Assembly: GCF_001929375.1 (NCBI RefSeq)
Contig: NZ_MSGO01000038.1
Coordinates: forward strand, 74,220 to 138,219
DNA from: Actinomyces oris
GTDB taxonomy: Bacteria > Actinomycetota > Actinomycetes > Actinomycetales > Actinomycetaceae
Reading direction: 5' to 3'
DNA: 64,000 nucleotides
Positions within the stretch are counted from its first letter, which is position 1; every line of letters begins with the position of its first letter. Positions 7,857 to 17,638 of this stretch are shown in pieces. Under the pieces are notes generated by a model. It was not told the origin of the DNA. It saw only the letters and a list, made by a program, of their open reading frames with translations, and made no database searches. The position numbers and the translations under genes were made by a program.

Positions 7857-9023
7857 ATGACGAGCAACGAGGCAGTCCAGGCCTCAGAGACAACCGTGTC
7901 CATCCCTGAGACCATGAAGGCCGCGGTCCTGCGCGACCACGAGGTCGGCCTGCAGATCGAGACCCTGCGCACCCCCCGGCCCAAGAGCGGCGAGGTCCTC
8001 ATCAAGGTGGCCGCCTGCGGGCTGTGCCACTCCGACCTCCACGTCATCGGTGGCGCCATCGCCTTCCCACTGCCGGCGGTGCTCGGCCACGAGGTCTCCG
8101 GCACCATCGTGGAGCTCGGCCCCGGCAACGAGCACACCGGCCTGACGATCGGGCAGAAGGTGGCCGGCGGCTTCCTCATGCCCTGCGGCCAGTGCGACGC
8201 CTGCGCCTCGGGGCGCGACGAGCTGTGCGGCCCCTTCTTCGACCTCAACCGCCTCAAGGGCGTCCTCTACGACGGCACCACCCGCCTGGCCACCCCCGAC
8301 GGCGAGCCGGTGGCCATGTACTCCATGGGTGGCCTGGCCGAGTACGCGGTCGTTCCCTCCACCGCCGTGGCCCCCGTGCCCGACACCATCGACATGGTGC
8401 CGGCCGCCATCCTGGGCTGCGCGGCCATGACCGGCTACGGGGCCGTGCGCCGCGGCGCCGACCTGCGCTACGGGGAGACCGTCGCCGTGGTCGCCACCGG
8501 CGGTGTGGGCACCAACATCGTCCAGATCGCCCGGGCCTTCGGCGCCAGCCAGGTCATCGCCATTGACGTTGATGACGACAAGCTCGCCCCCATGCTCGAC
8601 TACGGGGCCACGGCCGTGGTCAACTCCGTCACCCAGGACGCTCGAGAGGAGGTCTTCCGGCTCACCGGTGGCAAGGGGGTTGACGTCTCCTTCGAGGCCC
8701 TGGGTATCCCCGCCACCTGGACCACCGCCCTGGATGTGCTGGCCGATGGTGGCCGCATGGTGCCGATCGGACTGGGGGCCGGCGTGCAGACCGCCGGGGT
8801 GGAGATCAACCGCACCGTGCGCCGCTCGCAGTCGATCCTCGGCTCCTACGGGGCGCGCACCCGCCAGGACTTGCCGGCTGTCGTCGACCTGGCCGACAAG
8901 GGCGTCATCAACTACCGCGATGTCGTCTCGCGCCGCCTGCCGCTGGAGGAGGCCGGCGCCGGCTACACCGCGCTGCGCAACCGCGAGATCCAGGGACGCG
9001 CTGTCGTCGACATGGCGCTGTGA
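7857..9023 (+). CDS. Zinc-dependent alcohol dehydrogenase
   Basis: 388-residue medium-chain dehydrogenase. CGLCHSDLHV and GHEVSG supply the catalytic zinc ligands; the structural zinc lobe is CGQCDACASGRDELC. The nucleotide-binding loop GGVGTNIVQIARAFGA identifies an NAD(P)-binding Rossmann domain, and an acidic run (IDVDDD) after the next strand favours NAD+. It probably oxidises a secondary alcohol or polyol. ATG 7857 is chosen because AGAGAGG lies just upstream; the frame extends to 7782 without support. The shared operator suggests it works with the 1300-6241 genes. Confidence 0.88.
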   Translation: MTSNEAVQASETTVSIPETMKAAVLRDHEVGLQIETLRTPRPKSGEVLIKVAACGLCHSDLHVIGGAIAFPLPAVLGHEVSGTIVELGPGNEHTGLTIGQKVAGGFLMPCGQCDACASGRDELCGPFFDLNRLKGVLYDGTTRLATPDGEPVAMYSMGGLAEYAVVPSTAVAPVPDTIDMVPAAILGCAAMTGYGAVRRGADLRYGETVAVVATGGVGTNIVQIARAFGASQVIAIDVDDDKLAPMLDYGATAVVNSVTQDAREEVFRLTGGKGVDVSFEALGIPATWTTALDVLADGGRMVPIGLGAGVQTAGVEINRTVRRSQSILGSYGARTRQDLPAVVDLADKGVINYRDVVSRRLPLEEAGAGYTALRNREIQGRAVVDMAL

Positions 9024-9029
9024 TCCCAG

Positions 9030-9062
9030 GCGGTCAAGCCCCGGTCGCCGAGGCTTGACCGC
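9030..9062 (+). terminator. Terminator hairpin after the alcohol dehydrogenase
   Basis: Perfect 11-bp arms GCGGTCAAGCC (9030-9040) and GGCTTGACCGC (9052-9062), starting 7 nt after the stop codon. No T-run follows. Confidence 0.7.
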
Positions 9063-9153
9063 GCGCTCTCATCCTCGCGCCTCCTGCTCGGGCCTTGCAG
9101 GCCTGAGTGGGAGGCGCGATGCGCGATCCGAGACCGAGGCGGAGGGCGCTTGG

Positions 9154-9273
9154 TGTCCACATCTGCAGCAAAGGAGCCTGTGGCTCGATCAAACCGTTGA
9201 TAGAACCGCAGAATCACGCGGTTTCATATTGGCGGTCCGAGCCCGGGGGAGGCCTTTGCTGCAGATATGGACA
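9154..9273. repeat. Long-range inverted repeat in an intergenic region
   Basis: TGTCCACATCTGCAGCAAAG (from 9154) recurs inverted at 9253-9273 with one mismatch (20 of 21). The 78-nt interior contains a second hairpin AACCGC-N8-GCGGTT. The 9024-9571 interval has no convincing gene; the short frames through it read this repeat in both directions. It may be a small non-autonomous element or a structured RNA. Confidence 0.55.
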
Positions 9274-9435
9274 TCTTGACCGCTCTTGCCGCCCAGGGAG
9301 GGCGGTAGCCGCGTCGGGAGGAGGGAGCCCTCACCGTCCTGGTTGTGCCGTAGTTCCGCCGTCACTTCCTCATGGCACAGAGGAGCGGGTATGAGAAGAG
9401 GGGCGCCGCGTGTGCGGTGCCCCTCGGGTTGCCAT

Positions 9436-9465
9436 GGCTGCGCGGGCTTCCTTGGCCGCGCAGCC
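9436..9465 (-). terminator. Hairpin downstream of the small membrane protein gene
   Basis: Perfect 10-bp arms GGCTGCGCGG (9436-9445) and CCGCGCAGCC (9456-9465). A second imperfect hairpin (GGGGCGCCGC with GCGGTGCCCC) lies just left of it, near 9400-9425. Together they could end the minus-strand transcript of the gene at 9572-9841. Confidence 0.5.
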
Positions 9466-9571
9466 TCGTAATTTCTGCGCCCTTGCCGGGCTGGGTCCGG
9501 ATCCTGCGTTGCTTGTGGTGCGTGGTCCGGATCCGGTGGAGCTCCAGTGAACTCGTTAGCATCGTCTACGC

Positions 9572-9841
9572 TCAGCGGGCCTCGAGGAGGTTGATGCCGG
9601 TGTAGATGCCCACTCCCATGGCGATCGCGGCCAGGACGGCGGCGGCGAACATGAGGGTCGGGATGCCGGTGACGGCACCGACGACGGCCATGACCATGAC
9701 GGCGAACATGACGGCGATCATGGCGACGGCGAAGGTGAGGCGGTTGGTGTCGGTCTGCGCGCCGGTGGTCGTCTGGGTGGCGGTGCTGGCGGCGGTGGTC
9801 TCGACGGTCTGGGTGGGGCGCTCGGTGATGGTGGCGGTCAT
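9572..9841 (-). CDS. Small two-helix membrane protein
   Basis: 89 residues: a Thr-rich polar N-terminus (about 30 residues), then two hydrophobic segments (AVAMIAVMFAVMVMAVVGAV and TLMFAAAVLAAIAMGVGIY) ending GINLLEAR. No family is recognised. ATG 9841 is preferred over an upstream in-frame start at 9886 because AGAGGA lies 8 nt before it on the minus strand. It has its own promoter with a palindrome at 9954-9987. Function unknown. Confidence 0.7.
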   Translation of the reverse strand: MTATITERPTQTVETTAASTATQTTTGAQTDTNRLTFAVAMIAVMFAVMVMAVVGAVTGIPTLMFAAAVLAAIAMGVGIYTGINLLEAR

Positions 9842-9953
9842 GTGAGTATTCCTCTCGGTGTGTGTCGAGCAGGTCCGCCTGACCATGAGTCGTGCGTCCC
9901 TGCACGACTGTGTGCAGCCCGTGGGCCGGACGGAGGTTTCTCCGTCACGTAGA

Positions 9954-9987
9954 ACTCTAGGAACGCTCCACCTGATTGTCTAGACAA
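9954..9987 (-). promoter_or_regulatory. Promoter and palindromic operator of the small membrane protein
   Basis: On the minus strand, -35 TAGACA (9982-9977) and -10 TAGAGT (9959-9954) are separated by 17 bp. The -35 lies inside the perfect 12-bp palindrome TTGTCTAGACAA (9976-9987), of the type bound by HutC/GntR-family repressors, and it fits the TTGT-N4-ACAA pattern at 1203 and 7761. Confidence 0.55.
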
Positions 9988-10414
9988 AGGATCGTGACGT
10001 GTGTTGCGTCGGTGGTTCGTCGATCACAGGGGTCGCAGGGAGATGGGGTGATCGCTCTTGGAGGGGTGCGCCCGAACGTGGCGTTATTGAGGGGATTGCC
10101 GGCCCCGGTGGGGCGTTGAGGGGATCAGCGTCACGCTGGTTTTGATACGGAAGCGTGACCTGTGTGGTAGGAGTGCGATGTCAACCACTGGTCTAGTCAT
10201 CCTGTGGTGGCGGGCAACGCAGCGAGGTGTGTCGCCGGGCCTGGTCGCTCGCCTGTGCGGTCGTCTTCGTGCGCGGCATCAGGAGTGTGTACCGGCAGGG
10301 CGGAGTGTGGCTGACTGCTGCCCTGCCGTGGGGACGTACTCGTCGGCTGGGTCTGGGGCCTGCTGTCGTACTGCTGGTACTTGGCTGGGCTCCGGGCCGA
10401 AGAAGCGGCGGTGA
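9988..10414. other. Non-coding interval with hairpins
   Basis: No supported gene. Short plus-strand frames through 10142-10421 have no ribosome-binding site and no recognisable product. It contains an 8-bp inverted repeat GTCACGCT (10130-10137) and AGCGTGAC (10152-10159), which could end the minus-strand gene at 10415, and a repeated GAGGGGAT. Confidence 0.5.
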
Positions 10415-11914
10415 TCAGTAGTGGCTTGACAGGGCGCTGAAGAGGAGCGCGGCGTAGAGCATGAAGACGAGGCCGAACCAGGCGGCAATGCCGAGCAGGA
10501 GGCCTTTGATCATCGCGTGGTTGTAAGCGTGTGTGACGACGCCTAGTCCTCGAGCGGTGCTGTTGGCCGTGATCATGGGGATCAACCCGAACAGCCCGAA
10601 GAAGAAGCTGATCCAGAATGTTGGCCGTACCGAGGGCAGCAGCGCGGCGACGGAAGCGTCGTCTAAGGGGGTGCCGTCGGCGCCGATGGTCTGGTACGTG
10701 CGTGCCAGGATCGTTGGGCGTCCCGCAGTGACGCTCTGGGGTGACGTTCGTGCGGTCCAGGTGCCATCGCACCACTGCTTGAACGATGGGAAGAAGACTG
10801 GGATCGCGAGAGCGAGGGTTGCCACGCTTGCCGAAATAAAGTGTGCCTCAAAATGAGAAGTTAAATAACCACCTCCGAATGAACTACCTCTGGACACATA
10901 GTTCAACACTATCAACCCGACTCCTGCAACTATCGCCAGGAGTCGCATCATGGTGACATTCTTGCGGAGCGCCATCAGCACGAGAAGAGCGGTGCCGCAA
11001 ACAAGAAGAAGGGTCGCTGCCGCAAGCATTAATAATCCGATACCGCGGAAATAATAAAGCATTAATCCGATATTGCGGAAATAATCAAGCATCCAGGTGA
11101 ATAATTTAGTAGCGGTCCATAGTGAGGCGATGCCAAGGGCGCTCGCGGTGATGGCACTGCGGGGTGTGTGGGCGCGGTGCGGCAGGCGCCCCCACAGGGT
11201 GAAGCCGGTGATGACCAACAGGATCGCATAGGCGGCTGCGACAAGGGGGGTGTCGAGTTCGTCGTTGAAACCGGAGGCGGCAAGGAAAAAGTTTCTAACA
11301 AGTGAGGCAAGTGCAGTGATACTGGCTGCCACGAATGCAGTCGGCGCTGTTCTTCTGACGGTCTGAGCGATTCCTATGATGATGAGGGGCAGGTGACTGA
11401 ACAGAAAAGAGCTCAGTAGGAGTGACGGTGATGCCCCTGCCCCTTCATTTTGTATATGGTTAAGATAGGCTCGATCGCCAATGGGGAGGTAGTAATACCA
11501 TTGATATCCCAATGTGTACATCTCCAGGGCTGCGGCGAGGAGGGCGAGGATGAGGACTGCCAACTGTTGTCCTCGGGGCCACTGCGTGTTGCTGGCGGGA
11601 ACCGCGGGCTGCAGCGCAGGTGCTGTGGCGCCTGCTGTGATGGTGGTGGCCGTCGGTGGAGGGGATGCCAGGTTCGATTGTAAGTGGGACGCCGTCGTGG
11701 GAGAGATTTCGGTGGGTGCGGCTCCTGCATCGAGTCGCTGCGGTGAACTCGCCGGTGGAGGGGGGACCGGAGCAGCCGGGAACCTACCGGTCGGCGGGGT
11801 AGGGGGAGGTGGTGTCGAGGTTTGGCGTGAAGGAGTACTGGCGGTGGGATCGTTGTTGGGAGGTGTAGTTGTAGGGACCTGCTGAGGGGGGCCAGCATCG
11901 GGGTGGGATTGCAT
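10415..11914 (-). CDS. Pro/Thr-rich multi-pass membrane protein
   Basis: 499 residues. The first 110 or so are a low-complexity Pro/Thr/Ser/Ala-rich tail, probably cytoplasmic. About nine to ten hydrophobic helices follow (from QLAVLILALLAAALEMYTL to the C-terminal FGLVFMLYAALLFSAL). No family recognised. The central part is clearly AT-richer than neighbouring genes (10830-11100 and 11280-11480), suggesting recent acquisition. A 30-bp tandem duplication (11033-11092) duplicates ten residues. ATG 11914 gives the full tail; the start is uncertain within the low-complexity region. Confidence 0.65.
   Translation of the reverse strand: MQSHPDAGPPQQVPTTTPPNNDPTASTPSRQTSTPPPPTPPTGRFPAAPVPPPPASSPQRLDAGAAPTEISPTTASHLQSNLASPPPTATTITAGATAPALQPAVPASNTQWPRGQQLAVLILALLAAALEMYTLGYQWYYYLPIGDRAYLNHIQNEGAGASPSLLLSSFLFSHLPLIIIGIAQTVRRTAPTAFVAASITALASLVRNFFLAASGFNDELDTPLVAAAYAILLVITGFTLWGRLPHRAHTPRSAITASALGIASLWTATKLFTWMLDYFRNIGLMLYYFRGIGLLMLAAATLLLVCGTALLVLMALRKNVTMMRLLAIVAGVGLIVLNYVSRGSSFGGGYLTSHFEAHFISASVATLALAIPVFFPSFKQWCDGTWTARTSPQSVTAGRPTILARTYQTIGADGTPLDDASVAALLPSVRPTFWISFFFGLFGLIPMITANSTARGLGVVTHAYNHAMIKGLLLGIAAWFGLVFMLYAALLFSALSSHY
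11033..11092 (-). repeat. 30-bp in-frame tandem duplication
   Basis: Two adjacent 30-bp units, both starting TAATCCGATA and differing at a few positions, encode the successive decapeptides DYFRNIGLML and YYFRGIGLLM in a membrane segment. Confidence 0.7.
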
Positions 11915-12042
11915 GGAGGCGATAGTACCCGGTTCAAGTGAACCGCCCCCGGGTTTGATGGAGGCAGTGATGACACGGAAGGATCACTGCCATAGGACAG
12001 AAGAAGTAAGCGTGTTCGATGGTCTGTGCCAACCCCTCCGGC

Positions 12043-12054
12043 TACCCTGTTCGG

Positions 12055-12057
<3 letters not shown>
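12043..12057 (+). promoter_or_regulatory. Leaderless promoter of guaA
   Basis: TACCCT (12043-12048) matches TANNNT and is followed after 6 nt by GTG 12055. No Shine-Dalgarno precedes GTG 12055 or the upstream ATG 12019. Confidence 0.5.
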
Positions 12058-13641
<1,584 letters not shown>

Positions 13642-13676
13642 CGGGCGATTCGGCACGACTGCCTGCCGCTTGCAAA

Positions 13677-13713
13677 GCCCCGCCGGTGCGATGCGCCGGC
13701 GGGGCCTTGTTGT
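13677..13713 (+). terminator. guaA terminator
   Basis: Perfect 10-bp arms GCCCCGCCGG (13677-13686) and CCGGCGGGGC (13696-13705) with a 9-nt loop, followed by CTTGTTGT. Confidence 0.9.
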
Positions 13714-13824
13714 ACTCGTCGCGATGAGCACGATCCGACGTGTCTGCTGGTCCTGGTTGGGGTAGGGCTGGCTGCCGGGCGGGCGGTGGGCCGGGCCTGT
13801 GGATCGAGGACTGCGATTGTCGTC

Positions 13825-13891
13825 GAGGACGTACGTATCCTCCAGATCACTGGGGTTTCCCCGCAGTGGTCTGTAGGAGAAGTCAGTCCTC
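13825..13891. repeat. Palindromic dispersed repeat, family 2, copy B
   Basis: Imperfect arms of about 32 bp run from GAGGAC (13825) to GTCCTC (ending 13891), with a strong inner stem CCAGATCACTGGGG / CCCCGCAGTGGTCTG. It shares TCCTCCAGAT-N-ACTGGG with the repeat at 62621-62689. A further CGAGGACTGCGAT lies just left, at 13805. Confidence 0.6.
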
Positions 13892-14363
13892 GTGCAGGAA
13901 GTACGTCCCCGATCTGGTGAGGTATGGACTTGGGTCGGTGATTGCGTGAGCTGCAGGAATGACGGATGCTCGTCTGGGTATCAGTTGGAGTCTTGAAAAA
14001 TCGCCGGCAGAACAATAGTGGTTCTCGAGTCCTGCGTTTCAATGGGCTTTGAGTCTGGGAGTGAATGATTGTTGACGCCTACTCCTTTTTCAGGGGTCGC
14101 CACATTTCTTCGGTTGGACCGTTAAGGTGCAGTGGACGATGTGCATAAATGTGCGTCCTGCGAGTAGCGTCACTCTGCTGTTGGTTGCGATGACATTAAG
14201 TTTCATTCGGAAGGTTAGTCTCCATTTTGGAATGTAATAATTCTGAATACTGTGCTTCTGGGCGTGCTGTCTGGGTGGTGTGCTGGTTACGATGAGTGGT
14301 GCAGCGGGTGTCGCTGCATTCGTTTGTCCCGTTTCGGCTTTCCGTCGAATATCAGGAGCCACA
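13892..14363. other. AT-richer non-coding interval before a membrane protein gene
   Basis: No supported gene. From about 13980 to 14260 the sequence is clearly AT-richer than its surroundings. A possible extended -10 TGTAATAAT lies at 14233-14241 and would give a 5' leader of about 115 nt for the gene at 14364. AGGAG before ATG 14364 is its ribosome-binding site. Confidence 0.45.
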
Positions 14364-15230
14364 ATGTCGTACCCTCCTCAGTCCATCTCTCCTCAGCAGT
14401 ACCCGACTCAAGGTCAGGTTCCTGCACCGATGCAGCAGGCGCCTGCGCCGGTGAAGAAGGGACGCAACACCGTGGGCATCGTTGCTCTGGTGATGGCGAT
14501 CATCGGGTTCATCTTCGCCTGCCTCCCCGGCGCGCTCATCGTTGGCTGGATCCTGCTGCCAATCTCCTTCATCGTCGGTTTGGTGGGCCTCTTCCGGAAA
14601 GGGGAGGCCGTTTGGCCTGCAGTCACCGCGGTGATCGTCTCGGTTGTCGGAACCATCGTCGGCGTCTTCGTCTTCCTGGTGGTTGTAGGCAATGCTGTCG
14701 ATGAGGCGATTTCCTCCACGAGCGCCGTCTCTGCGGCACCGGCTCCCGATGGGGCGTCGTCGAACTCAGGAGGATCGGGCGCTGCAGACTCCGCACAGGG
14801 AAAGACTCGGGAGAACCCCTACCCTCTCCGTACCGAGATCTCCAGCAAGGACTGGAAGGTGGTGATTAACTCGGTCACTTTCAAGGCTGACGATAAGGTC
14901 GCTGCGGCCAATCAGTTCAACGAGCCTCCCGCTGAAGGGAAGGAATACGTTCTCATCAACTACACCGCCACCTACATCGGCAACGACCCGGCCGGAGAAA
15001 CGCCTGCTTTTGTGCTGGTCGACTTCGTGACGGCGGATGGCGTCACCATTGACGGCGCCGACTCCATCGCCGTCGCCCCGGATTCCATCGATTCTCTGAC
15101 AGTGCTGTATAAGGGGGCCAGCGTCTCAGGCAACGTCGTGCGCGCTGTACCGTCGGCCAACGCCCAGGATGGGGTTCTTGCGGTGACCCCCGGTCTTCTG
15201 GCAGACAAGGTCTTCGTCGCCGTGAAGTGA
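14364..15230 (+). CDS. Membrane-anchored DUF4352-like protein
   Basis: 288 residues. A Pro/Gln-rich cytoplasmic N-terminus (residues 1-38) precedes three hydrophobic segments (roughly residues 40-62, 64-80 and 86-110). A Ser/Gly-rich linker follows, then an extracytoplasmic beta domain (WKVVINSVTFKA, GKEYVLINYTATYIG, FVLVDFVTADG) with the strand pattern of DUF4352/telomeric-repeat-binding-factor-like extracellular modules. ATG 14364 is chosen for the AGGAG 9 nt upstream. Base composition is less GC-rich than core neighbours. Role unknown, possibly an envelope protein. Confidence 0.75.
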   Translation: MSYPPQSISPQQYPTQGQVPAPMQQAPAPVKKGRNTVGIVALVMAIIGFIFACLPGALIVGWILLPISFIVGLVGLFRKGEAVWPAVTAVIVSVVGTIVGVFVFLVVVGNAVDEAISSTSAVSAAPAPDGASSNSGGSGAADSAQGKTRENPYPLRTEISSKDWKVVINSVTFKADDKVAAANQFNEPPAEGKEYVLINYTATYIGNDPAGETPAFVLVDFVTADGVTIDGADSIAVAPDSIDSLTVLYKGASVSGNVVRAVPSANAQDGVLAVTPGLLADKVFVAVK

Positions 15231-15261
15231 CGACAGTGGCGCAAACCCGCGCAACGTGACG

Positions 15262-15295
15262 TTGGGGCCGGCCACCAGGTGGTGACCGGCCCCAA
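15262..15295. terminator. Bidirectional terminator between convergent genes
   Basis: Perfect 10-bp arms TTGGGGCCGG (15262-15271) and CCGGCCCCAA (15286-15295) with a nested CCACC-AGG-TGGTG stem. It lies between the stop codons at 15230 (+) and 15324 (-). Confidence 0.85.
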
Positions 15296-15323
15296 GGTCG
15301 TGTGGGACGGGTGCGCCAGCGTC

Positions 15324-16508
15324 CTACAGGGCCGACCGGGCCCGGGCACGCCCCACGGCCACGGCGACGGAGAAGACCGCGACGGCGAACAGGGCGCAGA
15401 TGCCGCAGTTCCCAAGCAGCGGGCCAATGACGTCGGCGGACATGGAGGTCGCCTCGTACGCCCCGGAGATGGCCTGGTCCGCCCAGTAGCCGGGCGTGAG
15501 CCTCGCCGCCCGGGCGAGCGCGTCGGGCAGCCACTCGATGGGCACCCACGCACCGCCCAGGAAGGACAGAGCCATACCACCGATGTTGGCCACGGCGTTG
15601 GCCGCATGCTTGCCCACACCGATCTGCCCCATGAGGAATCCGAGCGAGACCGCCACGAGCGTGTAGCTGCCCACGGCCGCAGCGACCACCCCCAGAAGCG
15701 GCGCCGACGTCGCCACACTGCCCAGGCCGAAGACCGCCACTCCCAGCCCGAAGACCCACAGCCACCCGGCGAGCCCCACCACGAGGCACGCGCCCAGCAG
15801 CCCAAGGCTGCGGGAAGTGCCGCTGACCGGGGTGGCCTCGAGGCGTGCGCGCACCGCCCGGCGCCCCAGCGCCGCCATCAGCGTGGAGATCGTGACGATC
15901 GCAAAGGCCATGAGCGGGTAGAAGGAGAACCTGGCGTAGGTGACGAAGCTGTGGGACAGAGGCGTGGCGTCCGGGGTGATCCGTTTCGCGGGGGCGGAGT
16001 GGTTCATCGTCTCCTTGGCAAGTGCCACGGCCCGGGCCGGGTCGTCCGTGGTGGTCGTCAGGTAGTCGCTGACCTGCCCCACGTAGGAGTCGGTGCGCAC
16101 ATTCATAAGCGCGCCGGACGCCGACTCGTACCCGATGATCGTGTCCATGTGGGGCGGTTCGGTGCCCTCGCGAGCCGCCTGCTGCAGTCTCTGCCCGTAG
16201 CCGGCAGGAATGATGAGGATGTAGCTGATGCGGTTCTGCGCGGTGGCGTCCTGGAGGGCCTGCCTGGAGTCCTCAAGCGGCTGAGCCTCGCCGACGGACT
16301 CGACGTAGCCCTTGACCCCGCGGGAGATCGTGGAGCCGTCGCGGTCGATGACGGCCACACTCGCCGTGGCGGCCGTGACCTCATCAGAGCTGTCCTCGGA
16401 CTTGGCCATTCCGGTCAGCAGGCCGAACAGGCTCAGCACCACCAGGTAGATGAGGATGTACAGCCGGTGAGCGGCCACAACCCTCACACACGTCTTAAAG
16501 GTGCTCAT
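15324..16508 (-). CDS. ABC-2 type exporter permease
   Basis: 394 residues with typical ABC-2 architecture: one N-terminal helix (residues 18-35), a large extracytoplasmic domain (about 36-185), then five to six helices containing FLGGAWVPIEWLPD, a re-entrant segment typical of this class. Together with the second permease (16495-17637) and the ATPase (17639-18622) it forms a three-gene exporter for drugs, lipids or peptides. The start overlaps the end of the upstream permease gene by 14 bp, indicating translational coupling. Confidence 0.85.
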   Translation of the reverse strand: MSTFKTCVRVVAAHRLYILIYLVVLSLFGLLTGMAKSEDSSDEVTAATASVAVIDRDGSTISRGVKGYVESVGEAQPLEDSRQALQDATAQNRISYILIIPAGYGQRLQQAAREGTEPPHMDTIIGYESASGALMNVRTDSYVGQVSDYLTTTTDDPARAVALAKETMNHSAPAKRITPDATPLSHSFVTYARFSFYPLMAFAIVTISTLMAALGRRAVRARLEATPVSGTSRSLGLLGACLVVGLAGWLWVFGLGVAVFGLGSVATSAPLLGVVAAAVGSYTLVAVSLGFLMGQIGVGKHAANAVANIGGMALSFLGGAWVPIEWLPDALARAARLTPGYWADQAISGAYEATSMSADVIGPLLGNCGICALFAVAVFSVAVAVGRARARSAL

Positions 16509-17637
16509 GGGTCATCCTCCTTGCACGGATCAGGGCGATGGTCAGGAACAGGCACGTCATGCCCAGCAGGACTGCGCAGCTGCGGGCGAAGGGCTCCAGG
16601 GAGTCGTAGTACAGGAGCCCGTAGAAGCAACGGGCCGTCTGCCACAGGGGATTGGCCTGCGCCAGCAGCGGTGCATGCTGCTCGATGGAGCTGGCCAGGG
16701 ACTGGGATGCGGGCCCGTACAGGCCGGTGAACAGTGACAGCAGAGATGTGAAGCCGGAGATCATCCCGATCTCCAGGTGGGCCAGCGTCCCCAGGGCGGC
16801 GCCCACCGCGCTCGCCATGAGGCTGCAGACCCCGATCGCCACGAGGCACAGGAGCATGTGGGGCCCGAAGTCCACGCCCACGACCGAGGCCATGAAGGCG
16901 AAGGCGATGAGCAGACAGGCCAGCACGCACACCCAGGAGGCCGCGAGCGTGGCCGTTAGGACCTTCCAGCGGGGCAGACCCGCCAGGGTCTGCCGGGCGC
17001 CCACCGGCGAGACAGCCATAGTCCCCTTCACAGCCACCATGGCCACGGTCGTTCCCATGCCGCAGGCGAAGGCCAGCAGCGCGAAGTAGTAGTGGGTCTC
17101 CGGCTTGACGGGGGAGGGCGTCACCGAGATCGAGTGGGTGAAGGACTGGTCGGTCTCCAGCGCGGCCAGCTTCTCGGGAGCCGCCCCCGCCTTGGCCAGG
17201 GCCGCGTACTCGGCCTGCCTCTGGGTGTAGGAGTCCGTGACCACTCGCAGCACCCGAGTCGTCTCGGCCTCGTTGCCCTGCTGAGTCACGTGCAGCACGG
17301 GCTGGTCGCCCTCGATGGCGAGATACCCGTTGGTCTCTCCCCGCTTCGCGGCGGTCTCGGCCTGCGCGACCGAGGAGTGGATGACCTTCGTGATGAGGTG
17401 ATGATCGGCGTCGTCGGAGGAGATGCGCTCCACGACGGCGTCCAGCCCCGGAGCGGTCCGGTAGGCCTCATCCTGGACGACGCCGAAGCTCATGGGGGTG
17501 GCTTCGAAGGCTTTCTCCAGGTTGGAGAACATCGCCATGAAGATGAGGGACAGGACGATGGGGAAGCCGAGCGTCCATACGAGTAGGACGCGGTCTCGCA
17601 GGAGCCTGAGCACTTGGTACAGGAAGACGGTCAACAT
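16495..17637 (-). CDS. ABC-2 type exporter permease
   Basis: 380 residues. An N-terminal helix (residues 14-34), an extracytoplasmic domain of about 150 residues with a Lys/Glu-rich segment, then six helices. Homologous in layout to the adjacent permease, with which it probably forms a heterodimer. Its ATG lies 1 nt after the ATPase stop codon. The substrate is unknown; a divergent NarL-type two-component system next door suggests induction by a membrane-active compound. Confidence 0.85.
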   Translation of the reverse strand: MLTVFLYQVLRLLRDRVLLVWTLGFPIVLSLIFMAMFSNLEKAFEATPMSFGVVQDEAYRTAPGLDAVVERISSDDADHHLITKVIHSSVAQAETAAKRGETNGYLAIEGDQPVLHVTQQGNEAETTRVLRVVTDSYTQRQAEYAALAKAGAAPEKLAALETDQSFTHSISVTPSPVKPETHYYFALLAFACGMGTTVAMVAVKGTMAVSPVGARQTLAGLPRWKVLTATLAASWVCVLACLLIAFAFMASVVGVDFGPHMLLCLVAIGVCSLMASAVGAALGTLAHLEIGMISGFTSLLSLFTGLYGPASQSLASSIEQHAPLLAQANPLWQTARCFYGLLYYDSLEPFARSCAVLLGMTCLFLTIALIRARRMTHEHL

Positions 17638-17638
17638 C

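Noticed and set aside
9107-9394. Plus-strand ORF through the inverted repeat
   Set aside because: It spans the terminator-distal inverted repeat, has no Shine-Dalgarno and no recognisable product.
10142-10421. Small plus-strand ORFs in the gap before the 10415 gene
   Set aside because: No ribosome-binding site, no plausible domain, and one frame merely has a short hydrophobic patch.
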